Assembly (NCBI RefSeq): GCF_032854445.1
Contig: NC_088307.1
Coordinates: 2,048,001 to 2,112,000, forward strand
Length of the DNA: 64,000 nucleotides
Direction of reading: 5' to 3'
From: Liolophura sinensis
Lineage: Eukaryota; Mollusca; Polyplacophora; Chitonida; Chitonidae
A program made the translations under genes and the position numbers. Below, one piece after another: positions 63,443-64,000 of this stretch. The notes beneath the pieces are model-generated. The model searched no databases. It saw nothing but the letters and a program-made list of their open reading frames with translations, and had not been told where the DNA came from. The stretch's first letter is position 1; every line of letters starts with the position of its first letter.

Positions 63443-64000
63443 CTGTTCAAAACAAGGTGAACAACGTGGTTACAATAACATTTGTTTGTTCGCTTATGGT
63501 TAAATGTCACTTTCTACATGTACTTCATAGATCGATCATGTCTCCTAGTCTCCATTCTAACCAATCAGTGACCATGTCCTAGACATTTGACAACATCGCA
63601 ATCAGCGTTAGTATACAGTATCCAACTCGAAAACATTACTGGTTCATTTCAAATCTTGAACTATGATCTATGAGCTGATTTTTCGGCCTGAGAAATTAAA
63701 CTTTTGCCAACCTCAGCAATATTAATACTAACACAAAAGTGTCAAAATTTCAACTTTAAGAACCAAAAACTAAGTACTGTGACAGAGTTCTAAATCTGAT
63801 TTTGGTTCAAAACCAGCTAAAGGAGTACCACAAATGCCAGCTTAGAAGTTTCTGACCTGAGCAAATGCTTTCATGAAGCCAGACCTTCTGTTACAAGGCT
63901 GTCTCACAAACTTTCCAACCACCATCACTTATGTGGATAAATCAACAAGATCCTGTGTCATTATCACTACAGATAACGGGATTTTAATTTCGATAGGCCA
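63443..64000. other. UBR4 intron upstream of w1
   Basis: No exon recognised; the preceding UBR4 exon must lie beyond 64000. Confidence 0.45.

Overview
This is a eukaryotic (metazoan) genomic window lying almost entirely inside one very large gene on the minus strand. I recognise it as UBR4 (p600; Drosophila purity-of-essence/pushover; Arabidopsis BIG), the giant N-recognin E3 ubiquitin ligase. I could place 56 coding exons between 63442 (5'-most) and 1442 (3'-most). Every junction uses GT..AG sites, and codon phase is preserved across all of them. Together they give one open frame of 7011 nt (2337 codons), roughly the central and C-central 45 % of a ~5,200-residue UBR4. The gene runs off both ends: the UBR box is expected beyond 64000 and the C-terminal hemi-RING/UZI ligase module below position 1. 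No promoter, start codon, stop codon or second gene was found.

The organism is probably a marine lophotrochozoan, most likely a mollusc. The evidence is a tRNA-derived SINE with a tail of the type I recall from molluscs and brachiopods, in more than 20 full or broken copies, plus several copies of a short AAGGGAGATAAC-like word. The species cannot be named from the sequence.

Layout from high to low coordinates, which is the direction of transcription. 63.4-60.3 kb: beta-propeller-like part (exons w1-w5). 59.8-53.5 kb: first beta-sandwich module (w6-w10), with three large minisatellites between its exons. 53.0-41.2 kb: helical/ARM-like part followed by an acidic, UIM-like and Ser-rich linker (w11-w21). 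40.4-31.0 kb: helical scaffold (w22-w34). 29.2-24.1 kb: second beta-sandwich module and a cysteine-rich zinc-binding block (w35-w40). 23.1-1.4 kb: C-central helical scaffold (w41-w56).

The introns are unusual. By my addition about 17 kb (roughly a quarter of the window) is minisatellite: some 20 arrays with units of 21-120 bp. In five places the repeat unit includes a splice site of the host gene, so the real exon edge is one copy of the array and the remaining copies are decoy splice sites. Other arrays appear to have grown out of SINE copies. A 394-bp MITE with a TAA target duplication sits inside a SINE tail, and a ~395-bp fold-back element lies just downstream of one 5' splice site. Two further splicing candidates are a 33-nt in-frame cassette exon and a zero-length-exon (ratchet-like) site.
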